DNA from: Candidatus Poribacteria bacterium
Lineage (GTDB): Bacteria; Poribacteria; WGA-4E; WGA-3G
Assembly (NCBI GenBank): GCA_003635195.1
Contig: PYIY01000004.1
Span: 1 to 64,000, forward strand
Direction: 5' to 3'
Length of the DNA stretch: 64,000 bases
How positions within the stretch are numbered: position 1 is the stretch's first letter; every line of letters starts with the position of its first letter. The notes below the pieces were generated by a model that worked only from the letters and a program-made list of their open reading frames with translations, did not search any database and was not told the origin of the DNA. Shown here piece after piece: positions 1 to 8,665 of the stretch. The translations under genes were made by a program, and so were the position numbers.

Positions 1-137
1 TGTGATTTTTCAACGGGTGCGGTTTTTACGCCTGCTACCCTAAACATGCAACGGATACCCGAAAGGGTTTCGTCAATATAGAGGCGTGTGAGGCTTTTAC
101 GTGATTGTCTCAATTGACGAGCGTTCCGACGACACAT
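1..137 (-). CDS. Possible start of an unidentified protein, runs off the left edge
   Basis: Reading the reverse strand from an ATG at 137, the frame stays open for 45 codons to the window edge (MCRRNARQLRQS... then a stretch including YIDETLSGIRC). An in-frame stop lies directly before the ATG and no good ribosome-binding site is visible. I do not recognise the sequence. It could be a real gene cut by the window or a chance open frame. From 138 to 376 I see only non-coding sequence, ending in a leader (see the gene at 377). Confidence 0.2.
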   Translation of the reverse strand, partial: MCRRNARQLRQSRKSLTRLYIDETLSGIRCMFRVAGVKTAPVEKS

Positions 138-376
138 CAATCACAACCTATGCCGAACACTATAAAATTAGACGTATTCTTGTGAAAAATGTTTAGACTA
201 TTTTTATATCACACGCTTGGTTTCCGTCTACATCCCGCAAGCTAAAGCATGGGGATTTGACGGGGGGTGTTAAAAGAGGTCAAATGACGCAGCTTGAAAC
301 GAAGTGGAAAGCGGGTTTCAGAAAAAACCGTTACATTCCAGATCACTGTGCCTTAACCGCGAGGAATAATTAAAAA

Positions 377-1438
377 ATGAAACGTCTGATTTTTGAAGAT
401 ATATACAGTTGGGGGGTCTTTAGTCCAGAACGACAGATAGATTTTAACGGACATTTATGGGTGCGTCCAGATGGAAATATTCTGATAGATCCGGTACCCA
501 TGTCCGATAGCGACAAGGAACAGCTGACAGCACTCGGTGGTGTGCAGTCGATTGTACTCACAAATGCCGATCACGAGCGCGAAGCTGCTACCTTTCAAGA
601 ATGGACGGGTGCCGACGTGATTGTGCATGCAGCGGATGCCGACGCGTTGGATATTACACCGACCCGAAGGGTTCAAGACCGTGAGGCGATTGTGCCTGGC
701 TTACATGCTATCCATCTCAGCCACGGAAAAAGTCCGGGTGAGATCGCACTCTATTTTCCAGAGAAACAGACCGTCTTGTTTGGGGACCTGGTGGTCGGTG
801 AACCGATGGGTGCATTGACTTTACTTGCTGATGCTAAACTGAACGATCCGCCGAAAGCAGCACTTGAACTCCGTAAAATTTTAGCACTCCGGTTCAACAC
901 GATCCTTGTCGGTGATGGACACTCCATTTTCAAGGATGCGCGTCAATACCTTGTTGATTGCCTACAAGCACGGCGCGATATCTATATCAATCGAATCCAT
1001 ATTGATGAGATTGCGTGGCAGTATAAAAACGCGCCACCGCCTTATGATTTTGAGGACAAAGACATTGACCCACTCATCGGTGGCAAGAATTTGGGGTATC
1101 GTGTCATCCGTCTGCAACCGGGCAAGATGAGTTTCCCGATGCATTTTCATAACTTCGGTGAAGAGATGTGCTATATCATGGAAGGGAGCTGCACGCTTAA
1201 AACGCCGCGGGGCGATGTCGAAGTCAGAGAGGGGGATTTCATCGCGTTTCCGCCCGGCACAGTCGGAGCGCATAAGTTCGTGAACAACACCGATGCTCCG
1301 GTTGCGTTCCTTATTCTTGGTACAACCACGCCACACGATGTGAGTGAGTATCCAGATTCCAACAAGGTCCTGCCTTATGTCGTTGGAAAGATTTACCGTA
1401 AAGACCCAAGTCTCAGTTATTGGGATGGCGAGGTTTAG
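377..1438 (+). CDS. Metallo-beta-lactamase-fold and cupin fusion protein
   Basis: 353 residues with two domains. Residues about 20-205 look like a metallo-beta-lactamase fold: strand LTNADHERE at 61-69, HLSHGKSPGEIALYF, LLFGDLV-like VLFGDLVVG, and LVGDGHSIF. The usual HxHxDH zinc motif is reduced to TNADH, so the N-terminal half may be non-catalytic or bind one metal. Residues about 245-330 form a cupin (MHFHNFGEEMCYIMEGSCTL, then GDFIAFPPGTVGAHKF) with the usual His-His-Glu metal set. The substrate is unknown. The leader AACCGCGAGGAATAATTAAAAA directly before the ATG gives a GAGGA ribosome site and matches leaders elsewhere in the window. The stop codon is followed at once by a mobile-repeat end. 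Confidence 0.8.
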   Translation: MKRLIFEDIYSWGVFSPERQIDFNGHLWVRPDGNILIDPVPMSDSDKEQLTALGGVQSIVLTNADHEREAATFQEWTGADVIVHAADADALDITPTRRVQDREAIVPGLHAIHLSHGKSPGEIALYFPEKQTVLFGDLVVGEPMGALTLLADAKLNDPPKAALELRKILALRFNTILVGDGHSIFKDARQYLVDCLQARRDIYINRIHIDEIAWQYKNAPPPYDFEDKDIDPLIGGKNLGYRVIRLQPGKMSFPMHFHNFGEEMCYIMEGSCTLKTPRGDVEVREGDFIAFPPGTVGAHKFVNNTDAPVAFLILGTTTPHDVSEYPDSNKVLPYVVGKIYRKDPSLSYWDGEV

Positions 1439-1465
1439 GGGACTTTAAGAAGGAATTCGTAAGTT
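1437..1465 (+). repeat. Right end of the CAGGAYTTACGCA repeat family (partial)
   Basis: The sequence GGGGACTTTAAGAAGGAATTCGTAAGTTCT matches the right end of the complete element at 28152-28309 (GGGGGACTTTAAGAGGGAATGCGTAAGTCCTG). It begins at the stop codon of the MBL-cupin gene and ends at the stop codon of the convergent sulfatase gene. Only this end is present here. Confidence 0.7.
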
Positions 1466-2821
1466 CTATTTTGATCTACGCAGTCTTTGGTTCTCTTTTG
1501 CCCTTGCGTCTGCCAGTTCTGGATTGACGATCTCACGCAGGGCAATTTCCATTTTACTGCGTCTTGCTGCATATTCAGGTTTTGATGCCAAGTCATCGTT
1601 CTCCAACGGGTCAACGTTTACATTGAACAACTGCGGTTCGCTTCCGAGGTAATAACATAGTTTGTAATCTCCATCCTTGAGCATGAAACCGGCGTTAAGC
1701 ATCCCCATGTGGTGGTACTCCGAAAATACAGTCCGCGTTCCTTCGTTTGCTTCATGTCGGGCCATTTCTAACAAACTATCTCCGGGTAAATCAGATGGTA
1801 CTCCCAAACCAGCGATCTCCAGTAAAGTCGGCAAAACATCTACCAAGGAAACGTTCTGTGCCACGCGCCCGGTTTCGCCTGAAGGCAGTCGTAGCATTAA
1901 CGGTACTTTCACTGCGGGTTCGTAGAAGCACTGTTTCTGCCAGTTTCCGTGGTGTCCAGCCATTTCGCCGTGATCGCTGGCATAGATGACAACTGTATCT
2001 TCCGCCAACGGAGATGTATCAATCGCCTCAAGTATCCGTCTAATCTGGGCATCAAGAGATGAAACAAGGGCGTAATAGGCGGCTAATGCACAACGCACGG
2101 TGGCTTCAGGTGGTGGGATGTCGTTCCGCCACGCCCAACGGTGGTGTTGGATTATGGGGTGCTGGGATTCAAGCGGTTCGTTCCACGTAGCAGGTAGTTC
2201 AAGGGTGTCTGGGTCGTACAGTGAATAGAATTCCGGGGGTGCAATCAGTGGAAAGTGTGGATGCATGAATCCACAATAGAGCAGGAACGGTTTATCGTTT
2301 GGCGAAGCCGATTTTTCGCGGAGGAAATCCACTGCCAAGTCCGTGACGTTTCGGTCATATCTCGTGTGTTCATGGTCCCCCGGTCCGCATTCGGCGACGT
2401 GCGAATTGGAACCTCGACGTGCGTCCGGTGTGCGCCGTGGTGGTCTGCCGGTTGTGTGTCTCCAGCGAGGTAGATCGTCCAACAAACGCTGAGAAAAGCC
2501 GAGCAGGCGATCAGTCCCATTGAAATGCGTCCGTCCGCATAACACGGTTTCATAATCCGCCTCTGCCAAATAGTCGCCCCACGTTTGGTGCCGTCGGTCT
2601 AAGATTGCCCCTAAATCCCACGCTTCGATTTGGTGCGGATAGCGTCCGGTGAGCATGGCCAGGCGTGAAGGTGTACAGATTGGATAATTGCAATAGGCGT
2701 TGTCAAAGGTGTAACTTTGATCAGCAAGGCGATCAAGATGAGGTGTCTGGACAACTGGATGCCCGCTATTCCCCATCACAGCACCCGCGTGTTCATCTGA
2801 AAATAGAAAGACGATATTCAT
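1466..2821 (-). CDS. Sulfatase, type I (formylglycine-dependent)
   Basis: About 451 residues if it starts at MNIVFLFSDEH (2821), the usual sulfatase beginning. The track start at 2953 would add 44 residues that do not look like sulfatase and that reach the mobile repeat upstream. The N-terminal metal ligands (SDEH), the sulfatase signature C-T-P-S-R at about residue 49 (cysteine to be oxidised to formylglycine) and IYASDHGEMAGHHGNWQK are all present. It should hydrolyse sulfate esters, probably on polysaccharide or choline-type substrates. No signal peptide is visible, so it may act in the cytoplasm on imported oligosaccharides. It is convergent with the MBL-cupin gene. Confidence 0.92.
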   Translation of the reverse strand: MNIVFLFSDEHAGAVMGNSGHPVVQTPHLDRLADQSYTFDNAYCNYPICTPSRLAMLTGRYPHQIEAWDLGAILDRRHQTWGDYLAEADYETVLCGRTHFNGTDRLLGFSQRLLDDLPRWRHTTGRPPRRTPDARRGSNSHVAECGPGDHEHTRYDRNVTDLAVDFLREKSASPNDKPFLLYCGFMHPHFPLIAPPEFYSLYDPDTLELPATWNEPLESQHPIIQHHRWAWRNDIPPPEATVRCALAAYYALVSSLDAQIRRILEAIDTSPLAEDTVVIYASDHGEMAGHHGNWQKQCFYEPAVKVPLMLRLPSGETGRVAQNVSLVDVLPTLLEIAGLGVPSDLPGDSLLEMARHEANEGTRTVFSEYHHMGMLNAGFMLKDGDYKLCYYLGSEPQLFNVNVDPLENDDLASKPEYAARRSKMEIALREIVNPELADARAKENQRLRRSK

Positions 2822-2929
2822 CAATTTTGGGCTGGAGCCTCTACCTCTTTTTCCGTTGGCTTGGATGCCAAAATATAGTATAATGTTACCACGTTGTTGG
2901 TAAAGAATACAACCCGTATATGCAACTAT

Positions 2930-2987
2930 ATAAGACTTACGCAAATTGAGCAAATATCAGACGTAAAAAGTAGGAATTACTGCCCTT
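2930..2987 (+). repeat. Left end of the CAGGAYTTACGCA repeat family, interrupted by a MITE-like sequence
   Basis: TAAGACTTACGCAAATTGAGCAAATATC... matches the left part of the complete element at 28152 up to the shared word CCCTTTA. There the MITE-like TATAGTAAAATTT end begins. This looks like one repeat inserted in another. Confidence 0.6.
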
Positions 2988-3240
2988 TATAGTAAAATTT
3001 GAAAATAAATGGACACTTTAAGAAGAAGATAACCCCCTTAGAAGAAACATCCCAGCAAAAACACCGCGTTATCAGGGGGGAATAAGATTGGAATCGCTTC
3101 GATTTGATGTGTTTCATTAATTATGGGCTTTACTCTAATTGGACACTCTGCACTGGTGCGGTTCGGAAACCGTGAAGAAACACCCCAGCCAAAAACCCTA
3201 CCGGGGGTGAAAGTGTGATTTTATTTTTAGGTTTACTATA
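2988..3240 (+). mobile_element. Mosaic of MITE-like TATAGT elements between sulfatase and PhyH genes
   Basis: Starts with TATAGTAAAATTTGAAAATAAATGG, contains a stretch with a CGGTTCGGAAACCG palindrome and CTACCGGGGGTGAAAGTG, and ends with TTTATTTTTAGGTTTACTATA, the inverted partner of the left end. The right part (about 3131-3240) resembles the compact 102-bp copy at 25236. The centre contains a piece like the interior of the CAGGAYTTACGCA element. There is no coding capacity. Together with 2822-2987 and 3241-3318 this fills the 570-bp gap between genes. Confidence 0.6.
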
Positions 3241-3318
3241 AGTTCCTGCAATGAGGTAACCTATCAACGACGAAAACTGATGGCTGATAGCCAATAATCC
3301 TGATGCCTAATAAAAATG

Positions 3319-3348
3319 TTGACAATCCCCTCTAAGTTAACATATCAT
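3319..3348 (+). promoter_or_regulatory. Sigma70-type promoter of the first PhyH gene
   Basis: TTGACA, 18 bp, then TATCAT, 48 bp before the start codon. The same arrangement (TTGACA, 18 bp, TATTAT) stands before the paralogue at 18395, within a conserved stretch that includes GTTAACATAT and TTGCTACCGTC. Confidence 0.7.
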
Positions 3349-3395
3349 AGCGAGAAGCACTGACCGATTGCTACCGTCGGAAAGGAGTACTGAAA

Positions 3396-4199
3396 ATGGC
3401 AAAAGCCCTCTCACTCGTGGCATACGACGATTTAGAAAACCAAGTTGAAGCATTGGAAAGGGACGGTTATGTCTATTTCCCCGGTGTGCTTGATGCTGAG
3501 GAAGTCGCCGAATTGCGAGCAACCATGGACCGATTAGAGGCGATCCCAGAGTGCTTGGATCGACACCAGACCCCTGATAATGGCGGCAAATTCCTCAACA
3601 AAATCATTAACAACTCTTTTAATCGCGATTCACTCTATCTCCAATTCCTTGATAAATCACCGATTATTGAAGTCGCCGAAGCGACGCACGGCGACGATTG
3701 TCATTGCATCGGTATGCAATCGTGGTTGACAGGTCCCGGACGTCCGGATCAGGGGTTACATACCGATTGGCTGCCAATTGCCCTACCGGCAGATGTTCGT
3801 TCCGATCCACGCGTCAAAGTTCCAATCTTCATCACCACCGCCCATTACTATCTCAACGATATGTATGAAGAACTGGGACCGACGAAATTTGTGCCGGGCA
3901 GCCATTACTCCGGATGTTCTCCAAACGGACAAACCGAGTGGAATAACCGGACAGAAGAGAGTATCTTGTGCAATGCTGGGGATGTGGTACTCTTCCGCAG
4001 TGAAGTCTGGCATCGCGGTTCTGCCAATACGACGGACGAAACCCGTTACCTTTTGCAAGTACACTATGCGCAGCGGATGATTACACAGAAATACCCACCT
4101 TATCTAAATAAGTTTCAGTTCGACGAATCCATTCTCGACCAAGCGAACCGGCGACAGAGACGGCTCCTCGGCGATCATCGACCGAGCAATTACGATTGA
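3396..4199 (+). CDS. Phytanoyl-CoA dioxygenase family (PhyH) protein, copy 1
   Basis: 267 residues, the usual length for bacterial PhyH-type Fe(II)/2-oxoglutarate oxygenases. The iron triad is visible as H122-T-D124 (GLHTDWLP) and H206 (EVWHRGSANT), with R217 (ETRYLL) placed to bind 2-oxoglutarate. It should hydroxylate a small molecule or lipid-like substrate, identity unknown. AAAGGAG lies 8 nt before the ATG. It is nearly identical to the gene at 18395, including the upstream promoter and ribosome site, so the two arose by segmental duplication. Confidence 0.92.
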   Translation: MAKALSLVAYDDLENQVEALERDGYVYFPGVLDAEEVAELRATMDRLEAIPECLDRHQTPDNGGKFLNKIINNSFNRDSLYLQFLDKSPIIEVAEATHGDDCHCIGMQSWLTGPGRPDQGLHTDWLPIALPADVRSDPRVKVPIFITTAHYYLNDMYEELGPTKFVPGSHYSGCSPNGQTEWNNRTEESILCNAGDVVLFRSEVWHRGSANTTDETRYLLQVHYAQRMITQKYPPYLNKFQFDESILDQANRRQRRLLGDHRPSNYD

Positions 4200-4387
4200 A
4201 GGTGATACATAATTTGAGATGTGTCCTTGCCGGATTTGAGCGATTGGACAACCCGTAGTGATGCCCTTTAGAATTATGAACCGCCTTAGTTGTCGGACAC
4301 CGCTCGTCGAAGGGAACAGACGTTTGTTATATCGCCTTACGAACCAGTAGCATTTTAGTAATCACTCATCTGTAACAGGAGGGACAA

Positions 4388-6130
4388 ATGGATAACGAAG
4401 TCATGACTACTGAAGAAAATTATGCTTTTGATGTGGCAGGCTACCTACACATTCCGAATGTTCTCAGTCAAGAAGCGGTGGCGGCACTCAACGAGGCATT
4501 GGATGCAGTTGGGGAGAGCGAAACGCTGTTAGGCGGAGACAGTCTGTATCGCGAATTGTTCCGCGACCTACTAGTCCAGCCTCAATTGGTGTGGTATTTG
4601 AACCAGATCATCGGACACGGCTTTCGACTTGACCAAGCCCCTCAATTGTTAGGGCAGCATGAAGGTGAAATAGGCGCGCCACTCGTCGGCGGTGATGAAC
4701 CGAGAAATCCGTCCTTGGCATATCGTCAACAAAACGGCAGACGGAGTTGTCAAGGCGTGAAAGCGGTCTGGGTATTGGAAGATGTCGCAGAAGGGGACGG
4801 TGGCTTGGTTGTTGTTCAGGCGAGCCACAAAAGCAATGTTGAAACGCCCCACGACTTGGCAACCGGCGCGGATGATATGGGGTTGGTGGTGCAACCGGTA
4901 CTGAAAGCAGGGGATCTGTTTTTGATCGCGGTGCCTACGCTCCAAGGCGTGCGCCCGTGGAAAGATGCGCCGAAAAGGTTGCTGGCTTATTGGTATGCCG
5001 CGCGTGCAGCGGTTCAATCCAATCCGCTTGGACCTTACTCGGAAACCGAGTCTTTGCCGGGATGGGCAGACGAAGCGACACCGGCGCAAAAAGCGGTTAT
5101 GTATGTCCCCGGGTATAAGGGTTCAAGTCCACCACCTGTGATAAATACAGACGGCGAAGAAACATGGGTGGAGGAAGACGCGTCTGTCGTTCATCCATCC
5201 ATTTATACCCGCGACCCAGATTCGGGTATTGATGAGAAGGAGTTTTACTTTTGGGATCTGAATGGATATGTAGTAGTGCGTGGTCTGATGGACGAGCAGT
5301 GGCTTGCAGAAGCCAATGAGGCAGTGGATAAATTCCAAGATCGCATCGTCGTAGGCGATGAACTTGCAGGCGGATCGGTCAGCCAAGCGGGGACAGGTCG
5401 TCCGCTCTTACCGGGCTTGTTAGACCTACCAGCTCCGTATAACGTGCCATTTCGACGCATGATTGCGCACCCTGCTGTGGTGCAGCGGCTCAATTGGATG
5501 GGCGGTAGCGGCTATCGCATGGGTGGCGCGACCGTATTCTGCGCGGTTCAAGGGACCTCGGGGCACGCGCTGCACGATGGCAATGAACCGATGACGCCAT
5601 CACGCGGTTATTATTTTAAGAACGGACGCAGTTATGCTGAGACTGTCACCATTACGTGGCAATTACGCGATGTCGAGCCGGGCCTCGGCGGTTTCGCGTG
5701 TGTACCCGGGTCTCACAAGACGCAATACTCTATGCCCCGCGGGATTCGGACGTGCGATGATACGATGGGTTTAGTGGTGCAACCCGTTATGAAAGCAGGG
5801 GATGTGCTTTTCTTTATGGATGGCGGTTGCACACACGGGGCCTTGGCGTGGAAGAATCCGATCCCCAGACGTGGGGTCTTGATTAAGTATCAGTCGAAAA
5901 ATGTTAATTGGGGCGGCGGTGTGATTGATCCACAAGACCGGTGGGGCGATATGGTTGAAGATATGACTGAGGTACAATTTTCTGTCATGCGGGGGCCTGA
6001 ACGCGATGGTCGCCACCGAACCGTCCCGCGACTGGTTGTGGAAGATGGACAGGTGTCCGTTTCGTACGATCCTGAAGGGGATAGTTATGCATCAAAACAT
6101 CGACGGAAACCGGGTGAAAAACGCGGGTAA
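4388..6130 (+). CDS. Double-domain PhyH-like protein with a degenerate first domain
   Basis: 580 residues, about twice the usual PhyH length, made of two homologous halves (about 10-220 and 275-500). Both halves share the passages GDEP/GNEP..., VWVLEDVAEGDGGLVVVQASHK / ITWQLRDVEPGLGGFACVPGSHK, and DDMGLVVQPVLKAGDLF / DDTMGLVVQPVMKAGDVLF. In the second half the expected ligand positions read ALHDG and THGALAWK. In the first half the same positions read PLVGG and LQGVRPWK, so both histidines are lost. I infer one active C-terminal oxygenase domain and one structural N-terminal copy. The start is supported by AGGAGGGACAA before the ATG. Confidence 0.88.
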   Translation: MDNEVMTTEENYAFDVAGYLHIPNVLSQEAVAALNEALDAVGESETLLGGDSLYRELFRDLLVQPQLVWYLNQIIGHGFRLDQAPQLLGQHEGEIGAPLVGGDEPRNPSLAYRQQNGRRSCQGVKAVWVLEDVAEGDGGLVVVQASHKSNVETPHDLATGADDMGLVVQPVLKAGDLFLIAVPTLQGVRPWKDAPKRLLAYWYAARAAVQSNPLGPYSETESLPGWADEATPAQKAVMYVPGYKGSSPPPVINTDGEETWVEEDASVVHPSIYTRDPDSGIDEKEFYFWDLNGYVVVRGLMDEQWLAEANEAVDKFQDRIVVGDELAGGSVSQAGTGRPLLPGLLDLPAPYNVPFRRMIAHPAVVQRLNWMGGSGYRMGGATVFCAVQGTSGHALHDGNEPMTPSRGYYFKNGRSYAETVTITWQLRDVEPGLGGFACVPGSHKTQYSMPRGIRTCDDTMGLVVQPVMKAGDVLFFMDGGCTHGALAWKNPIPRRGVLIKYQSKNVNWGGGVIDPQDRWGDMVEDMTEVQFSVMRGPERDGRHRTVPRLVVEDGQVSVSYDPEGDSYASKHRRKPGEKRG

Positions 6131-6421
6131 TGGAGGACACGCTACCACCCAATCTACAAGAAATCGGGATTGAGACCCCTTCCACAAGAGACGGAGATCG
6201 CTCTTAGAGTTTCGTTGGTAAAAACAGGTTGTTTTTGGAACCTCGCACAACCTGTAAAGCGCGGGATGTTTTATAAGATTACCCGACGGACCGCTTGGCG
6301 GACAAGTGAAACAGAACCAAAACGGTCTCTGGAGGGGACATGTCCGTTAAATCAGCGTGCGGGCTGTTTGATGTGTGTTGTATGATATGAAAACCTAATC
6401 CTCATACTCTCTTTGATACGT
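6131..6421. other. Intergenic stretch, no gene recognised
   Basis: About 290 bp between the double-PhyH gene and convergent small genes. The only coding hint is a 16-codon frame at 6340-6390 with a good GGAGGGG ribosome site. The ORF-track entry at 6170-6385 has no recognisable content. Confidence 0.4.
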
Positions 6422-6625
6422 TCACTTAAACTTATCAATCAACGCTTTGAGTTCTTCAAATGTGCCGTGATAGGAGATTGTCATGCCATCAGGGAAATGG
6501 ACACCACATTTCACATGTATGGATTCACCTGTTTTGAAGTCAATTTGGGCAACGTACTGTCCGACCCTGCAAACGCGTTGAACCCTGCTGAGCTGGATCT
6601 GCTTGCCACCGAGTTGAAGTTTCAT
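6422..6625 (-). CDS. Small uncharacterised protein, paralogue of its upstream neighbour
   Basis: 67 residues from MKLQLGGKQ. AGGAG sits 6 nt before this ATG, whereas the track's first ATG would sit directly on the ribosome site. It shares the pattern TGES-x-V-x-CGV-x-xPD-TIS-x-x-G-T-x-E-x-LKA with the next gene upstream. That pattern suggests a small beta-barrel followed by a helix. No known family is recognised. It is the last gene of a probable three-gene operon (7465 to 6422). Confidence 0.6.
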   Translation of the reverse strand: MKLQLGGKQIQLSRVQRVCRVGQYVAQIDFKTGESIHVKCGVHFPDGMTISYHGTFEELKALIDKFK

Positions 6626-6677
6626 AAACATCTCCTAATTTTCATCAGTTAAATAAAACATGGGAAACCAAATAGCC

Positions 6678-6953
6678 CTATTTCTCGCTGTCGTAAGCAT
6701 ACCATTTCCTTTTCTTCCTTTTCGTCGGTTTCCTGTTAGTTGACTTGTTGGCTTCAATATATTCTGCCAAGAATGCTTTTAGGTCTTCAGGAGTTCCAGC
6801 AAATGATATGGTGTTGTCTGGTATTTTTACACCACATGTCACGGTTATGGATTCTCCGGTTACGAATTCGAGTATGCAAACTCTTGGCCCGACCCGTTTG
6901 AAGTGATTCACCTCTTTAGGGTCTATCGTCTTGCGACCGAGACGGACTTTCAT
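6678..6953 (-). CDS. Small uncharacterised protein with basic C-terminal tail
   Basis: 91 residues from MKVRLGRKTID, chosen because AAGGAACGCC directly precedes that ATG; the track start is 12 codons earlier. The core (FVTGESITVTCGVKIPDNTISFAGTPEDLKAFL) is homologous to the 67-residue protein downstream, so the pair is a tandem duplication. A lysine/arginine-rich tail (NRKPTKRKKRKW) is unique to this copy and may bind nucleic acid, which is only an inference. Confidence 0.6.
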   Translation of the reverse strand: MKVRLGRKTIDPKEVNHFKRVGPRVCILEFVTGESITVTCGVKIPDNTISFAGTPEDLKAFLAEYIEANKSTNRKPTKRKKRKWYAYDSEK

Positions 6954-6976
6954 GGCGTTCCTTTCGTAAAATGCTC

Positions 6977-7465
6977 TCATTCCTGCCATTCTGCGTATTT
7001 CTGAAGTGTACGCGTATCAATACCTAACGATGCTGCGGCTTTCTGTAGTGTTGCGTATTGCTGTATACGTTTCTGTGCAACCGCATGCAGGATTTGATTC
7101 TGATTCATATCATTTATATCAAGAAATTCCCTTTCTTCCATCGTTTTCGGTATATTGGAAGCGGGCAGGTTACGCCAAAATCTTGCTGTCTGTTTTGAGA
7201 GTTCGTGCATAATTATGCGCTGTGTCTCCCGGGATAGTTTTTTCCATTTTGCGTCCTGCGTCTCCGACGGAAGTGTTTGCCATATAGAGACAAGTGCCTG
7301 AGAGAGTTCTGAGTAGATATTAGAAAAATCTTTGGGTTCCAATTTGTTATCGGACTCTCTTGTAAATCCTTTGCCTGGATACCGATGGCAATTTAATGAA
7401 TACTGACTGTTCTGACATAATGCATTCTTAAAGGTTGATAATGAAGTTCCGTTTTTGGTAAACAC
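6977..7465 (-). CDS. Uncharacterised protein with a C-terminal Fis-like helix-turn-helix
   Basis: Up to 162 residues from a GTG start without a convincing ribosome site, so the N-terminus is uncertain. The last 25 residues, LQKAAASLGIDTRTLQKYAEWQE, resemble the Fis-type DNA-binding helix-turn-helix at the end of NtrC-class regulators. The middle is helical and rich in charged residues (SETQDAKWKKLSRETQRIIMHEL). It lies 23 bp before the two small paralogues and is probably co-transcribed, so it could be a regulator or DNA-binding partner for them. Confidence 0.5.
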   Translation of the reverse strand: MFTKNGTSLSTFKNALCQNSQYSLNCHRYPGKGFTRESDNKLEPKDFSNIYSELSQALVSIWQTLPSETQDAKWKKLSRETQRIIMHELSKQTARFWRNLPASNIPKTMEEREFLDINDMNQNQILHAVAQKRIQQYATLQKAAASLGIDTRTLQKYAEWQE

Positions 7466-8665
7466 GTCTCGTTGAGGTAATTGACCAGAATATCACCTTG
7501 TGTTTTTAAATTATTCGATAGTAAAATTGAGAATTAAGTAGACCCTTTTCCTCTAACAGAAGACAGTTCATAGGAGCAAGGTTCCCTCGTCTGCCAAATC
7601 GTAGTCAACTGTTAGCCTACGGCGTGAAAGCTTGATATATCCTTCGCGCAGGTCCTTACGACCGATTGCGATCAGCTGAATGCAGTGTTAAGTTATGATA
7701 GGTCAATTTTATAAAATATTTCAAATATTATAGGATTAAAGTCTATATCTAACCTAATTATATGGTATTTTTATAGAAAACGCAAATTATATTTATAAAA
7801 ATTGCTAATTTGTTTGAAAAGTGCGTAATACTTTAGAATTTTACCCAGCTTCTTAAAAGAAAAGTCCACTTTCCAAATACCGCGGGGCTCTTTAATACAT
7901 TTACCGAAACTCATAGACCGTCAGCAAAAGTTCTCACTCTCCATTACTTCTTTCACTTCCCCAAAACGCCGATGTCAATTTTATGGGACTGTCTGCAATT
8001 TTTGCGTATTAATAACCTAAGTTGCCCCCTTTAAACAGCCTGCAGAGCCATTCACTTGTCGATTTTTTCATCATTGTCGTGGAGGCATCGCGAGCGACAA
8101 GAAACCCGCAGAAACACCCAAACAAAAACACTCGCTCCTACAATGGAGTGTTCTTAGACAGAAAATCAAAATTATTGGAGAATTGAATGCCTCTGAAACA
8201 GCCTGGCTTTTATATGGTATTTAATTTTGGATTATGCTATAATAATCATATTGAACCATTATTTTACAATTTTTAACTAAAAATATAATTGCAGTTGAAT
8301 GATTTTTTAATTTAACTCGCGTTGGTTGCTCAGATGGCAACTTGGGTTACCACTAATGGAAAAAGAAGAAAACACAAATTCGGATCTGATGTGAAATATT
8401 TATCGGATAGGTCTTCCGAAAATAGCGGCGAATCATAAAAAGTTTTATTAGGATATTGATACATTTTTATTTTAATTTAAAAAAAATATGTCTTAATCTA
8501 ACTGACGCTTAAACCCTGATGACTATTGACTTTATGTCAATTTAAAATTTGACCAAAAATAAGATTTTTGATAATATACACTCTTAACTTTGGTAGAATA
8601 GATATCCAGAATTTATCCAATTCAAGTGTAGAAAAATCACTGACTGTAGTTAGGGAGGTGTGTCA
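7466..8665. other. 1.2 kb AT-rich intergenic region
   Basis: No reading frame of note. It holds a solo MITE-like end (7517-7545, GATAGTAAAATTGAGAATTAAGTAG), several very AT-rich stretches (for example 7700-7830 and 8460-8600), and a copy of the CGCAGAAACACCCAAACAAAAACAC word near 8108. It precedes the large, possibly replication-related gene at 8666. A replication or transfer origin is conceivable, but I found no clear iteron array. Confidence 0.4.

Noticed and set aside
962-1336. 124-residue reverse ORF within the MBL-cupin gene
   Set aside because: It is antisense to the cupin domain and has no recognisable content.
1437-2987. A composite transposon carrying the sulfatase gene, bordered by CAGGAYTTACGCA ends
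   Set aside because: The two partial ends face the gene with their outer sides, so the sulfatase lies outside both elements. No transposase is present.
6170-6385. 71-residue ORF behind the double-PhyH gene
   Set aside because: No ribosome site, no family resemblance, and atypical composition for this genome.
7466-8665. Plasmid-type replication origin in the AT-rich gap
   Set aside because: AT-richness is clear, but no iterons or DnaA-box cluster could be identified by eye, so it is mentioned only as a possibility.
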